Position numbers and translations under genes: made by a program. This document shows, in pieces, positions 40,636-49,308 of a stretch of 64,000 nt of DNA; the first letter of the stretch is position 1; every line of letters starts with the position of its first letter. This stretch comes from CAYRFQ01 sp964423615 (GTDB lineage Bacteria > Planctomycetota > Planctomycetia > Gemmatales > Gemmataceae): contig CAYRFQ010000012.1 in the NCBI GenBank assembly GCA_964423615.1, positions 62,001 to 126,000 of the forward strand. Reading direction: 5' to 3'. The notes under the pieces are model-generated. The model searched no databases and was not told where the DNA came from. It was given only the letters and a program-made list of their open reading frames with translations.

Positions 40636-42162
40636 ATGAGGAGAATCGCCTGTGGGTTGGTGTTGTTGGCTACACTTGGTGGGTGTGTGTCGCTGGACAC
40701 AGGCGGACCCAGCGGAGGGGCTCCCCGCCCACACTACGGCGCTCACCGAGGTCCGGCGTCGGTTCCGGGCGTTCAAGGGCCGTACGGCGGTCCGGTTCCT
40801 ATGGTTCATCCGTATTCGTCCTCACCTCCAAGTAAACATGCCGCCCTTCATATGATGCAAAACAACATTCCACTGCAATACGTCCAGCAACAGGGAGGGC
40901 CGATCCAGCGAACGGGAGGTTTCGGCCCTCCGGGAATGGGATCAGGACTGATGCGAGCCGGAGGAGTCCTTTCGCCACCTGGCCTTCCTCCCTTGCCCGG
41001 TTTACCCGGAAAGAATCCGATCCAACAAACTCAGTACAAATTTCGACCGCCACTTGGTGTCCCACCAGGGAGTCCGGGACCTCTGACTCAAACTGGGGGA
41101 CAACTGAGATTCCCTGTCAAGCGCACGCAAGTTCGATTCCTCCGTCCGACGGGAATGCGAATCTACTTGCCGCAAGGGGAAGACTTCCGGGCCACTCCGA
41201 TCTTTACACCGGGTCGGTTTAACTTCCTCCAGGCAGCGGTTTACCGCCTGAAGGTCACGAATTATCCTGGGAGCCGAGGATTACCACTTTACCCAACTTT
41301 GGAAGTTGTTCCAGCCAATCCAAAGACCGAGGAGTTTCTCTCGCACAACGCAGTCCCTGTTGTCTTCTCCGAAGAGGACTTCAAGCAGGTGGCGACTGGT
41401 AATTACCTCGTGAAGGTCGTTTACTTGCCCGATCCGGAGTTCCAAGAACTCGCTATCCCTGGCCCCGCTTCCTTGGTCTCGACACAACTGCCTCCGGGAG
41501 CCGATCCCATTCAGGAGGCGCGACAACGCGGGCACATTTTGTTGGTCATTCGTATGGGTAACATGGACCAAGAAGCCCGTGACACACCCGCCATCGACGC
41601 ACCGGGTCCAGATGCTCAGAACAAAGGCGCTGGCGTGGGCGGAACTCCTCATCCACAATTCCCATTCCCACGCGGGATGCAAATCCCATATGGGTTGAAG
41701 CCACCTCAAGGCGGGTTGGTAGTTCCTCCGGGTTATCCCAAGGGAGCTACCCACGGACCCATCGTAGGGAAGTTGGGAGTTCCTCCAGGAGCATCCCGTC
41801 CGAACGGCTATCAAGGGCCTCGACCTGGTTTTCCTCAACCGGCTCGGGCTCCCGCATTGGCCCGACCACCACTCCCGGCCACAGTCCCGCAATCAGCAGT
41901 ACCTGGTCAGGTTCCGAATCCGTCCCGCGTCCCCTATCCAGGGCAGCCTGCAGTTGCCCCCGGTTTGCCAACTCCACCAGGGACACCCCAGGTGCCTGGC
42001 CTTCCGAGGCCTCCACAACCGGCTCAGGGTAGGTTTGGAGCGCCAACAAGCCAACGAACGTCGGGTCCTTCGAATTTCCGGTTGGCAAGTGGAACGACAC
42101 CTCGTGTGACAGACCAAGCTGTACCGCCGCCACCTAGGGCTGACGTCGCCCCGAGGCACTAA
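40636..42162 (+). CDS. Proline-rich lipoprotein sharing a domain with the downstream gene
   Basis: 508 residues. The ATG at 40636 has GGGAG upstream and begins a lipoprotein signal (MRRIACGLVLLATLGGC). A Pro/Gly-rich region follows. Residues ~155-305 form a defined domain (VRFLRPTGMRIYLPQGEDF, FTPGRFNFLQAAVYRLKVTN, YPTLEVVPANPKTEEFLS, FSEEDFKQVATGNYLVKVVYL). That domain aligns with residues ~50-200 of the next protein. The rest is a long Pro/Gly/Arg-rich tail. Probably a cell-surface structural or sensory protein; function unknown. Only ~220 bp separate it from its paralogue, so they may be co-expressed. Confidence 0.7.
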   Translation: MRRIACGLVLLATLGGCVSLDTGGPSGGAPRPHYGAHRGPASVPGVQGPYGGPVPMVHPYSSSPPSKHAALHMMQNNIPLQYVQQQGGPIQRTGGFGPPGMGSGLMRAGGVLSPPGLPPLPGLPGKNPIQQTQYKFRPPLGVPPGSPGPLTQTGGQLRFPVKRTQVRFLRPTGMRIYLPQGEDFRATPIFTPGRFNFLQAAVYRLKVTNYPGSRGLPLYPTLEVVPANPKTEEFLSHNAVPVVFSEEDFKQVATGNYLVKVVYLPDPEFQELAIPGPASLVSTQLPPGADPIQEARQRGHILLVIRMGNMDQEARDTPAIDAPGPDAQNKGAGVGGTPHPQFPFPRGMQIPYGLKPPQGGLVVPPGYPKGATHGPIVGKLGVPPGASRPNGYQGPRPGFPQPARAPALARPPLPATVPQSAVPGQVPNPSRVPYPGQPAVAPGLPTPPGTPQVPGLPRPPQPAQGRFGAPTSQRTSGPSNFRLASGTTPRVTDQAVPPPPRADVAPRH

Positions 42163-42383
42163 GACGGCAGACATGAACAATCTTTTAACCTGTCTGTCTA
42201 AGAATAATTAGCCAGGTTGCCTATCATCCTCGTTTTGTTGTTTGATTGAGAATGCAGAATCTGGAAGCGCCGTGGGAACTCATTGAGGGCACCTTCGGTG
42301 CTTCTGGTTCGTGACGGACTTCAACCTTTCTCAATCAGTGTTCGCGCTGTCGCGCAAGGAATTGCCAGTCAGAGGGTTACCTG

Positions 42384-43889
42384 ATGCCCCAAACAACTCT
42401 GCGAATATGTATCCTGTTGTGGCTCGCGGTTGTCGGAGTCGGGAGACCTTCGATTTCGGTTGGAGCCCAATACAACAGAATTGCCCGACGTGTTCCTCAG
42501 GTCAGTCAGCGACCTCGACGTTATATCCCACCGCCGCTGTACCTTCGCGTCGACGGCCTGGAAGGGATGCGTGTCACTTTTTACCGAGGCGTTGGGAAAC
42601 CTGCCGAGCTGGTGAGTCCTTTTCGAATTGCGATTCGCCCTGGTTACGTATACCGGATAAAAATCTCGAACATCGCTGGTTTCCCTGGTCTCGAAGTGCA
42701 TCCCACTTTGGATGTCCGTGGGAGTCTGCGTCCGGATTCGAAAATCAAGCCGAGTGACTACCCCGCTACATTGAGGTTTACCAAGGAAGACTTCGCCAGG
42801 ATTCGGGCTGGCTCGTATGTAAAAAAAGTCCTCGCCTTGGAGCGTCCTTCGATGGCCGTGGCTGAAACGAGTATTCCTGAAGCCCCCTTGACGTTTCGAG
42901 TCGGAGTGGGAGAAGACCCCCTGAAAGTAGCCGAGCAGCGTGCCGTTCCGTTCTTGATTATGCGAATGGGACAGCGTACACGGACGGAAAAGGAGTTGGA
43001 AGATGCCGGGCTCGCCGGAACGATCCTGCTACCAGGGGAGACCACGTTGCCGTACCCCAAAGTCCCCCCGTACATCCCCTGGGCTTGCCCGGAGTTGTAT
43101 GACCCGTTGGGCAACCCCGACCCCAGGTTTCCAGATCTGTGTGTTGCTGATGGAGGAGACGTGGGGGTCAAAGCCACCGTTGATCCAGATGGCAGGCTGA
43201 ATGGTCTTGACGCCTCGGACACCCTCGTTCGATACCAAAACAGTCTTGGCGAGTATAAAGTAGCTGCTTCCAACCGAGTTTGCTTGTGTGTTCCTCGCTA
43301 CCTGGTCTACTTCAACGATGCCGCTGTCTCTGGTCATGTGATTTACAGCGGTGTCTCGGGAATTGACTTCGCGAAAACAGTGTTGGCGAATCAATCGAAA
43401 GTCCCGCCCTTGGTCCACCACAAACTCATCCCGTTGCAAGCGTTCCAGACTCGACTGTCGGCAAGCGAAGCCGTCTCGCTCGTGACTCTGCGGATCGAGG
43501 GACAGTATAAAGGTGTTGATTTGTTGGCTCAGATCGAAGGCGTCAAAGGCGTCGCGGCAGCGAGTCTTCCACCAGCACCGAAACGCTTACCAGATCGTCC
43601 GTTGTTGGTCGACAAGTGGCCCGACAAGAAGGCCGCTCAGATTGGAGACGTCATTATGTTCACCATACGATACAAAAACGTTGGTGGACAACCAATCAAG
43701 AAGATTGTCATTCACGACAGTTTGGTCGCCCGGTTCGAATACATCCCAGGCAGTTCCAAGTCGGATCGTCCGGTATTGTTTACTACCCAACCAAACGAGC
43801 AACGATCCACTCTTTTGCGATGGCAACTCACGGAAGATCTGCCACCTGGAGAATTTGGGATTATCCAGTTCAAGGCTCGGATTCGGTAA
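42384..43889 (+). CDS. Exported protein with the shared domain plus a DUF11-like domain
   Basis: 501 residues, signal peptide MPQTTLRICILLWLAVVGVG. The N-terminal domain (~50-200: LRVDGLEGMRVTFYRG, IRPGYVYRIKISNIAGFPG, HPTLDVRGSLRPDSKI, FTKEDFARIRAGSYVKKVL) is the counterpart of the domain in the preceding lipoprotein. A middle region (~230-400) has CACP-like and CLCVP Cys residues. The C-terminal ~100 residues are a DUF11-type beta domain (KWPDKKAAQIGDVIMFTIRYKNVGGQPIKKIVIHDSL). Likely surface-associated, forming a pair with its neighbour. Confidence 0.7.
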   Translation: MPQTTLRICILLWLAVVGVGRPSISVGAQYNRIARRVPQVSQRPRRYIPPPLYLRVDGLEGMRVTFYRGVGKPAELVSPFRIAIRPGYVYRIKISNIAGFPGLEVHPTLDVRGSLRPDSKIKPSDYPATLRFTKEDFARIRAGSYVKKVLALERPSMAVAETSIPEAPLTFRVGVGEDPLKVAEQRAVPFLIMRMGQRTRTEKELEDAGLAGTILLPGETTLPYPKVPPYIPWACPELYDPLGNPDPRFPDLCVADGGDVGVKATVDPDGRLNGLDASDTLVRYQNSLGEYKVAASNRVCLCVPRYLVYFNDAAVSGHVIYSGVSGIDFAKTVLANQSKVPPLVHHKLIPLQAFQTRLSASEAVSLVTLRIEGQYKGVDLLAQIEGVKGVAAASLPPAPKRLPDRPLLVDKWPDKKAAQIGDVIMFTIRYKNVGGQPIKKIVIHDSLVARFEYIPGSSKSDRPVLFTTQPNEQRSTLLRWQLTEDLPPGEFGIIQFKARIR

Positions 43890-43974
43890 GCGAAGCTACC
43901 AGTTTTGCAGCATCAACGACGGCGGCACACCACAGGGACACGCCTTCAGATTGAGGGTCGCTTGTTGTGCTGTT

Positions 43975-44077
43975 CCATTGGTTGGGAAACTACGAAGCGG
44001 TGACAGATTTGCTAATGCGCTTGGCGTTGCCGAGTGGCAAGAATCTGTCACCGCTTCGTGGTTTTACCAACCAATGG
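43975..44077. repeat. ~103-bp hairpin element A
   Basis: The left arm 43975-44010 and right arm 44042-44077 are inverted copies with few mismatches (both contain GAAGCGGTGACAGATT or its complement). The spacer 44011-44041 can pair partly (TTGC/GCAA). It lies ~85 bp after the 42384-43889 gene, in a convergent intergenic region. Confidence 0.7.
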
Positions 44078-44220
44078 AAGCAGTTCGAGGGAAGTCTTCC
44101 ACCTCCTATTACCATCATGAAACTGAGGCCTTTGTCGGTTCCTCCACGTTTTGCTACTATTGAGACCTGCGCGGCTAATGAATCAAAGTAGCCGGCACAC
44201 GGGGAATGGAAAACAAATGC

Positions 44221-44327
44221 TTGTCCGGTTTGTAAGTATACGCGGCTCGCGTGTACGTTGGTCTTGGCCGAGTTTTCCAAGTACACGCGAGCCGCGTGTA
44301 TCTACGACAAAGACAAAAACCGGACAA
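44221..44327. repeat. ~107-bp hairpin element B
   Basis: Inner arms 44238-44261 and 44277-44302 are near-perfect inverted copies (GCGGCTCGCGTGTAC). Outer arms TTGTCCGGTTT (44221-44231) and AAACCGGACAA (44317-44327) pair exactly. Unrelated in sequence to element A, but of the same size and in the same gap. The rest of 44328-44621 shows nothing. Confidence 0.7.
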
Positions 44328-44621
44328 CTAGAAATTACCCGTTCCAAGTGTGCCTGCTACATTATCCGCGGAGTTCTCAATAAGTCGGTCAAGTCAATGC
44401 TCACGCGAGCGCCGTGGGTCGAGGATCAACAAACCAGTTCCTTCGCCTTCGAAGCGAAGGCTGTCTTGTTTGATGATCATTCAAGCGTTCCGCGATTGGT
44501 TTAGGAAGTCTTGACGGAATGGAAAAAGTACATTTGAGCGAGATGTATCCACGGCAAACTTACTGTTCGCCGGTTCCCATGTACGAATGGGGATGTGCCC
44601 AACACACAAACGGGAGCCGCT

Positions 44622-46172
44622 CTAATATCGAAAGCGAAACTCACTGCGAAAGAGTTGGTCTTCCATGTGGTTTTCGGTGAGGGCTGCGGCGAACCCCATT
44701 CCGAAGTCGATCTTGTCGCAGACGAATAACCGCAATCCAACTCCTAGAGAGACGTGCGTGGTTTCACTCGCCGCCCGCTGTCCAAGAATGGGGTCGGTGA
44801 ACGCTCCATCCTGGAAGACGAAGCCGTTGAGTTCCAACGTTCCAATGAGAGGGACTTCGGGAAGGATTCGGTACAGCACCTGGTTGACGGCAAAGTGATA
44901 GTGGAAGACTGCCCCGGCAAAATCCGTGTCACCGCCGATGGGGATCCACTCGGCAATCTGGCCTTGGAGGTAACCATCCTCGTGGAGTTTGATTCCAAAG
45001 ATGAGAGATGGTTCGAGCGAAACGTGACCGACACCGAGTCCTTGAAGTGTTTGACCAATGGGAAGGTAAGTCCGGAACTGGAACGAAACCTGAAGCAATT
45101 CGCAGTCGAACAGGAACGTCTTGGTTGCGATGTTCATGTCGGCAAAACCGGCTTCGGCGGGTGCAAAATCGGGGTTGATGGCACGGTATGGGATTTCCAC
45201 GATGACGCCCGTTTTACCGCTAGCGACTTCCGTGTAGAGGTTCAACTGGTTATATCGCAGTCGTGGGATGGCGATTGCCGGAGCCACCGGGCGGGGGCCT
45301 TTTCCCATGCCATCGGCTCTGGGTATGAAGAATTCCGAGCGATCAGGAAATCGATAATTGATGCCCGAGTCCCAACGCAACCGGGTTACAGACACGGGGC
45401 GCGCAGCTTCGACAAAGAAAGCCGAGTCGGCGATCGGAATCCATTTTCCGTCGTAGCACGGGTCGGGGCAGCAAATGCACTTGTACAACCCAGCCAAGAA
45501 ACGACCACCAGCGGTATGCTGAGGACCACAAGGCGTACAGGATTCTTGTCCGGGAAAACACAATTGGTCTCCGCAGTTGGAACAACCGCTGGTGAACAAC
45601 CTGTGGCCGAGATGGTCACCGGCAATTCCGCTGCTCCAGGAACCACCAGTTCCACAGGACGAGCAACCCGCTTGGACAACGTATACATCTTCCTTTGGCT
45701 CGGTCGAGATCGATGCGCTCTCTTTGTGGACGACTGGAATCATCGAAGGAGGTTCGGCTGTCGCGCGTTGCGTATCCGCATTCGCAGGAATGGTAAAGTC
45801 CGCCGTTGTGACAGTCTCGGTTGTTGTCTCTGACCCCGTCGGAGGCGGAATTGGTTCTTCCGTTTGTTGGCCTCGATGGGTGGTAAATTTGGAGGGAGTG
45901 TTTTTTCGTCGTTTTGTTGTGTCCGGCACACGATAGCGAGTGTCGTTCCTCCGCTCGTTGGGTTTGCTATGCGGGATTGAGTGCGACAGGTCGTCACCAA
46001 ACCTCTGGCTCGGATTGGCTATGCCGAACGAGATTGTGGCCGAGGGAACGGTTGGTTTTTCGAACTTTGATTGGCCACAGACTTCCGGACATGCCGATAG
46101 ATAGACAGCCATCACGACGGACAACAATCGCCAATAAGTTTGCCAGAATGCTGTTCTCCGCATTGCTTTCAT
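44622..46172 (-). CDS. Predicted outer-membrane/beta-barrel exported protein, planctomycete type
   Basis: 516 residues. The ATG at 46172 has GGAG upstream and starts a long signal peptide (MKAMRRTAFWQTYWRLLSVVMAVYLSAC). Then a disordered Thr/Pro region (~20-140), a Cys-rich stretch (CSSCGTGGSW, CSNCGDQLC, CTPCG, CICCPDPC) and a ~300-residue C-terminal region of alternating strands ending in aromatic/charged ...LFRSEFRFRY. The pattern, including a final aromatic residue, suggests an outer-membrane barrel. Such Cys-rich plus barrel proteins recur in planctomycete genomes; the function is unknown. Convergent with the 42384 gene. Confidence 0.65.
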   Translation of the reverse strand: MKAMRRTAFWQTYWRLLSVVMAVYLSACPEVCGQSKFEKPTVPSATISFGIANPSQRFGDDLSHSIPHSKPNERRNDTRYRVPDTTKRRKNTPSKFTTHRGQQTEEPIPPPTGSETTTETVTTADFTIPANADTQRATAEPPSMIPVVHKESASISTEPKEDVYVVQAGCSSCGTGGSWSSGIAGDHLGHRLFTSGCSNCGDQLCFPGQESCTPCGPQHTAGGRFLAGLYKCICCPDPCYDGKWIPIADSAFFVEAARPVSVTRLRWDSGINYRFPDRSEFFIPRADGMGKGPRPVAPAIAIPRLRYNQLNLYTEVASGKTGVIVEIPYRAINPDFAPAEAGFADMNIATKTFLFDCELLQVSFQFRTYLPIGQTLQGLGVGHVSLEPSLIFGIKLHEDGYLQGQIAEWIPIGGDTDFAGAVFHYHFAVNQVLYRILPEVPLIGTLELNGFVFQDGAFTDPILGQRAASETTHVSLGVGLRLFVCDKIDFGMGFAAALTENHMEDQLFRSEFRFRY

Positions 46173-46649
46173 AGATCGACTCCAGCCTGGAACGGAGCTG
46201 GGCCTGTGACTGCTTAACGCAGTGGCTAGGTCCAGCGGAGCGACCAGACAATACAGGGCTGCGGTGCCTCGTCCATCGCAGGATTGAGATCGCAACTAGG
46301 CTGCAAGACAGACTTTGGTGCCGAACTTCTATCGGCTTTACGAAGGCTCGGACTTGAGCTTTTTTCCTTGAGTCGAATTTTGTCATTTTCTGCCCTTTTT
46401 TTCCTAAGGCCTCTCAAGATCGCTAAACTCAGTGCGTCCAACGACCGATATCCCAATAGGTCGTGAGGATGACGTGTGCCCTTCTCATTCCCATCACCTA
46501 TGATCTTCAAGTGACTCACGACTGCGAAGCGTTCCACCAGGTAGCATCTGTTGAATGACGGTGGATGTGTTACTCCCGTCAGAGCAACACTGGTCGAACA
46601 CTGGCGAGATTCGCCTAAACACATCTGCCTACAACGAAAGAGGGTTCTC

Positions 46650-48677
46650 ATGCACAAGCAGTTCCCCCTCTGGATGGTCTTGATCGTCCTGGTGTGGACT
46701 CCAAGTTGGGTCCGTGCACAACTAGGCGTTCCTGGAGGAGTGGGAGGAGTTCCAGGGGGCGCTGGTGGAGCTGCAGGAGGAGCTGGCGGACTGCCCACCA
46801 GTGGCTTGACGGGAGCTGTCCAACAGCCACAAAATCTTTGGGATTTCTTGGGGCTTTCCTACGACAACTGGGAAAAGCACCAGAAAAAATTATGCGATAA
46901 ACCGATTGGGAAACTCATTGACAGTATGCTGGTGCCATTTCAGTTTGCCAGTGGCGGGCTTATTCACCCGCTCTGCCCGGAGGAACCCACAGAAGAAGAG
47001 CTCGCTGCGCTTACCGATCCTGACGCGAACGTGTCTCCTGCCGAAGCGGCAGCCGCTTCGATCAAAGCCGACGTCGCCGGAGCCGCAAAACGGCGGGCTG
47101 CCGTTCGCTATCTTGGGACGGTCGATTGTCATTACTATCCGGAGGCGGAAAACGGGTTGATCGGTGCATTACGAGGCGATCGAATCGAGTGCGTTCGCTA
47201 CGAAGCCGCTCTTGCACTGGCCAAAGGGTGTTGTTGTACGAAGAAAACGATTGCAGCATTGACGATTGTTGTGGAAGGGAAGGACACCGACGGGAACCCG
47301 GCCGAGACGTCTGAGCGTGTGAAGTCGATGGCTCACCAAGCTCTCAACCTGTGTCTGTCGAAAGTGCCACAAGAAGAACCCGAACCAAAGCGTCCCGAAT
47401 TTCCCGGTGAACCGCGAATACCTCCTCGGCCAGAGAATCCACCGATCGAAAAACTGAGCGGATGGAAGAAGAAGCAAGCCATTCAACTGGCGTATTACAA
47501 ACGAAAGATGCCTGTGAGTTCGCGTAGTGAACTCGAACGACGCGCCGCCCTCGCCCTGGCTGCGCGAGTCGGGACAGGCCATTCAGCTGCACAAAGGATT
47601 AATACGTCCAACAGCATCTTCGGCATCTGGCAGCAAGCCGTAAAGGCCGAGAATATCAAAGAAGAAATCTCATTCGACGAAGCAGCTCTGACGCGGACGA
47701 CTCGACCAAACCCAAGCCCGCGTCATAAGCTCTCCAGTGTCCAAAAGTCAAAACAGAACAAATCCGGGGAGCAGTCTGCGCTCGTTAGACATCATCGGAA
47801 AACAAATCGTCGGCCAGAAGCAAACACAGCGAGGACAGTCCAGACTTCTGTGCCAAGACGAAAACATACTGTTCCAGATCGGACGAAAACACAAAGTCTA
47901 CGGCAAGCAACCAGCCCATCCCCTATCCCTTGGTCAGTTCGAAACGCTCCTGAGCCTGAGCCAACTTTTTCTTTTTGGAAGCCAAGCCTCACCAAGACGG
48001 CCCAAGAGTTTCTTGCTCCGGCCAGGACACAGAAGACACAAAGATCGGGCGTGCTGGACAAAGAGACAATGACCCGAAGGGTCCCTACGCCGGTCCCCTG
48101 GCCGGTCGGTGAACCCATTCGACCGACTAATTTCAGTGTGGCCAGTTCGTCCCCCAAGTCCATTTCTAATGTCGATTACACGACCCCTAAACCAGTGCCT
48201 TGGCCTGGCGGAAATCGCCAAGAACCGAGCAAACTGGCTTCTACGAATTTGGCACTTCCGATATTCGGTCTCGGATCGCCAAAAACCGCTCACCACGTCG
48301 AAGAGATGAGAGAACACTTACCCCAGTCTCAGCCGAGGGGACGACCGGTTCCTTGGCCCGGCGGGGAAAGCGCTGTTGGACGAAAAACTTCCCGAGGGTT
48401 GTGGTCCGCTAAGATTGGATGGGCGAACGTGGGGAAGAAATCTCAAGTGATGACTGCTTCCGTCAGCGAACCCGTTACCCCACCAAGGCTGGGGTTCGAT
48501 GATCCTGCTTCGCAGAGCCAAGACATCGAGGTGTTGCCAATCTCAGTTTCCGTAAGGTCTGATGGCAGCCCAGTGGGTTCGACACACGAGGTCGATCGAA
48601 GTTTACGTAACTTTGCCCGTGTGCCACCAGTCGTTAGCCTGCACGGCGGAGATGCGAGATTGATTGGAGGCCAGTGA
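46650..48677 (+). CDS. Exported HEAT-repeat-like protein with PVPWPGG repeats
   Basis: 675 residues. The ATG at 46650 has AGAGGG upstream and starts signal peptide MHKQFPLWMVLIVLVWTPSW. Next comes a Gly-rich linker (GVPGGVGGVPGGAGGAAGG), then a domain with a HEAT-like helical part (AAVRYLGTVDCHYYPEAENGL, ECVRYEAALALAKGCCCTKK) typical of exported planctomycete proteins. The C-terminal ~300 residues are disordered and contain four copies of a PxPWPGG-like motif (SPIPWSV, TPVPWPVG, KPVPWPGG, RPVPWPGG) spaced about 40-60 residues apart. Probably a scaffold or adaptor with short linear binding motifs. Confidence 0.68.
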   Translation: MHKQFPLWMVLIVLVWTPSWVRAQLGVPGGVGGVPGGAGGAAGGAGGLPTSGLTGAVQQPQNLWDFLGLSYDNWEKHQKKLCDKPIGKLIDSMLVPFQFASGGLIHPLCPEEPTEEELAALTDPDANVSPAEAAAASIKADVAGAAKRRAAVRYLGTVDCHYYPEAENGLIGALRGDRIECVRYEAALALAKGCCCTKKTIAALTIVVEGKDTDGNPAETSERVKSMAHQALNLCLSKVPQEEPEPKRPEFPGEPRIPPRPENPPIEKLSGWKKKQAIQLAYYKRKMPVSSRSELERRAALALAARVGTGHSAAQRINTSNSIFGIWQQAVKAENIKEEISFDEAALTRTTRPNPSPRHKLSSVQKSKQNKSGEQSALVRHHRKTNRRPEANTARTVQTSVPRRKHTVPDRTKTQSLRQATSPSPIPWSVRNAPEPEPTFSFWKPSLTKTAQEFLAPARTQKTQRSGVLDKETMTRRVPTPVPWPVGEPIRPTNFSVASSSPKSISNVDYTTPKPVPWPGGNRQEPSKLASTNLALPIFGLGSPKTAHHVEEMREHLPQSQPRGRPVPWPGGESAVGRKTSRGLWSAKIGWANVGKKSQVMTASVSEPVTPPRLGFDDPASQSQDIEVLPISVSVRSDGSPVGSTHEVDRSLRNFARVPPVVSLHGGDARLIGGQ

Positions 48678-48771
48678 TCGCCATTTTGTCCGAGCCTCAA
48701 GGCAGTGGCGGTAAGACCAACATACGGAGTGGTTTCCTTTGCGTCGCTGTGAGGAATCTTCAAAAGGTACG

Positions 48772-49308
48772 TTACCCATCGCCGAACTGTTCCTGTATTT
48801 GTTCGAACATCTCAGCGAGCCAGTACTGCACGGTCCGGACGGACCTGCCGACACGCCGGGCGATGTCTTTTCGCGAAATCCCTTGGAGCGACAAGTTCCA
48901 GACTTCACGCCATTGTTCGGGAAAGTTCGCTATGATGGTTTCGATCTGCTCGATGTCGTTGTGACTCAAGGAACCGGAGCGTTTGTCAGGGATGTCTACC
49001 GAGAGCGAGATTTGCTCTCGGCTCACTCGTGTGAAATCGATTGCTCGGCGTGCTGCCACGACCGCAAGCCATTTGCAGAATGGACACTTATGGTCCCACT
49101 TATGGAGGTTCGAAAATATCCTCAAGAAAATCGTCTGGGAGGCATCCTCCCAATCATCGTGTTGGGACGGGCCAAGGACACGTTGAACGATCCGAATGAC
49201 CAAAGGCGTAAACTTTGCCACGAGTTCGTCTCCGGCCGTTCGGTCGCCTTCGAGGCAGCGGGAGACACAACCTGCGCAGTCGCTCGGCGGACAGTCACAT
49301 TCAAACAT
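48772..49308 (-). CDS. ECF-type sigma factor with a Cys-rich N-terminus
   Basis: 178 residues. Region 2 (HDDWEDASQTIFLRIFSNLHKWD, CPFCKWLAVVAARRAIDF) and region 4 helix-turn-helix (LQGISRKDIARRVGRSVRTVQYWLAEM) identify an ECF sigma factor. The first 18 residues are CxCx4CxxCx3C-like (C4, C6, C11, C14, C18), which could bind zinc or respond to thiol state; this is not a standard ECF feature. The ATG at 49308 has AGAGGG upstream and lies inside the last codons of the upstream PP2C gene (8-base overlap), so the two are translationally coupled. Confidence 0.85.
   Translation of the reverse strand: MFECDCPPSDCAGCVSRCLEGDRTAGDELVAKFTPLVIRIVQRVLGPSQHDDWEDASQTIFLRIFSNLHKWDHKCPFCKWLAVVAARRAIDFTRVSREQISLSVDIPDKRSGSLSHNDIEQIETIIANFPEQWREVWNLSLQGISRKDIARRVGRSVRTVQYWLAEMFEQIQEQFGDG

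Noticed and set aside
44754..45833. 359-residue plus-strand frame
   Set aside because: Antisense of the exported Cys-rich protein; the minus-strand frame has signal peptide and structural pattern.
44641..46172. Cys-rich CxxC stretches as a possible ferredoxin or zinc-enzyme domain
   Set aside because: The spacing does not match any ferredoxin or radical-SAM motif, and the protein is exported.
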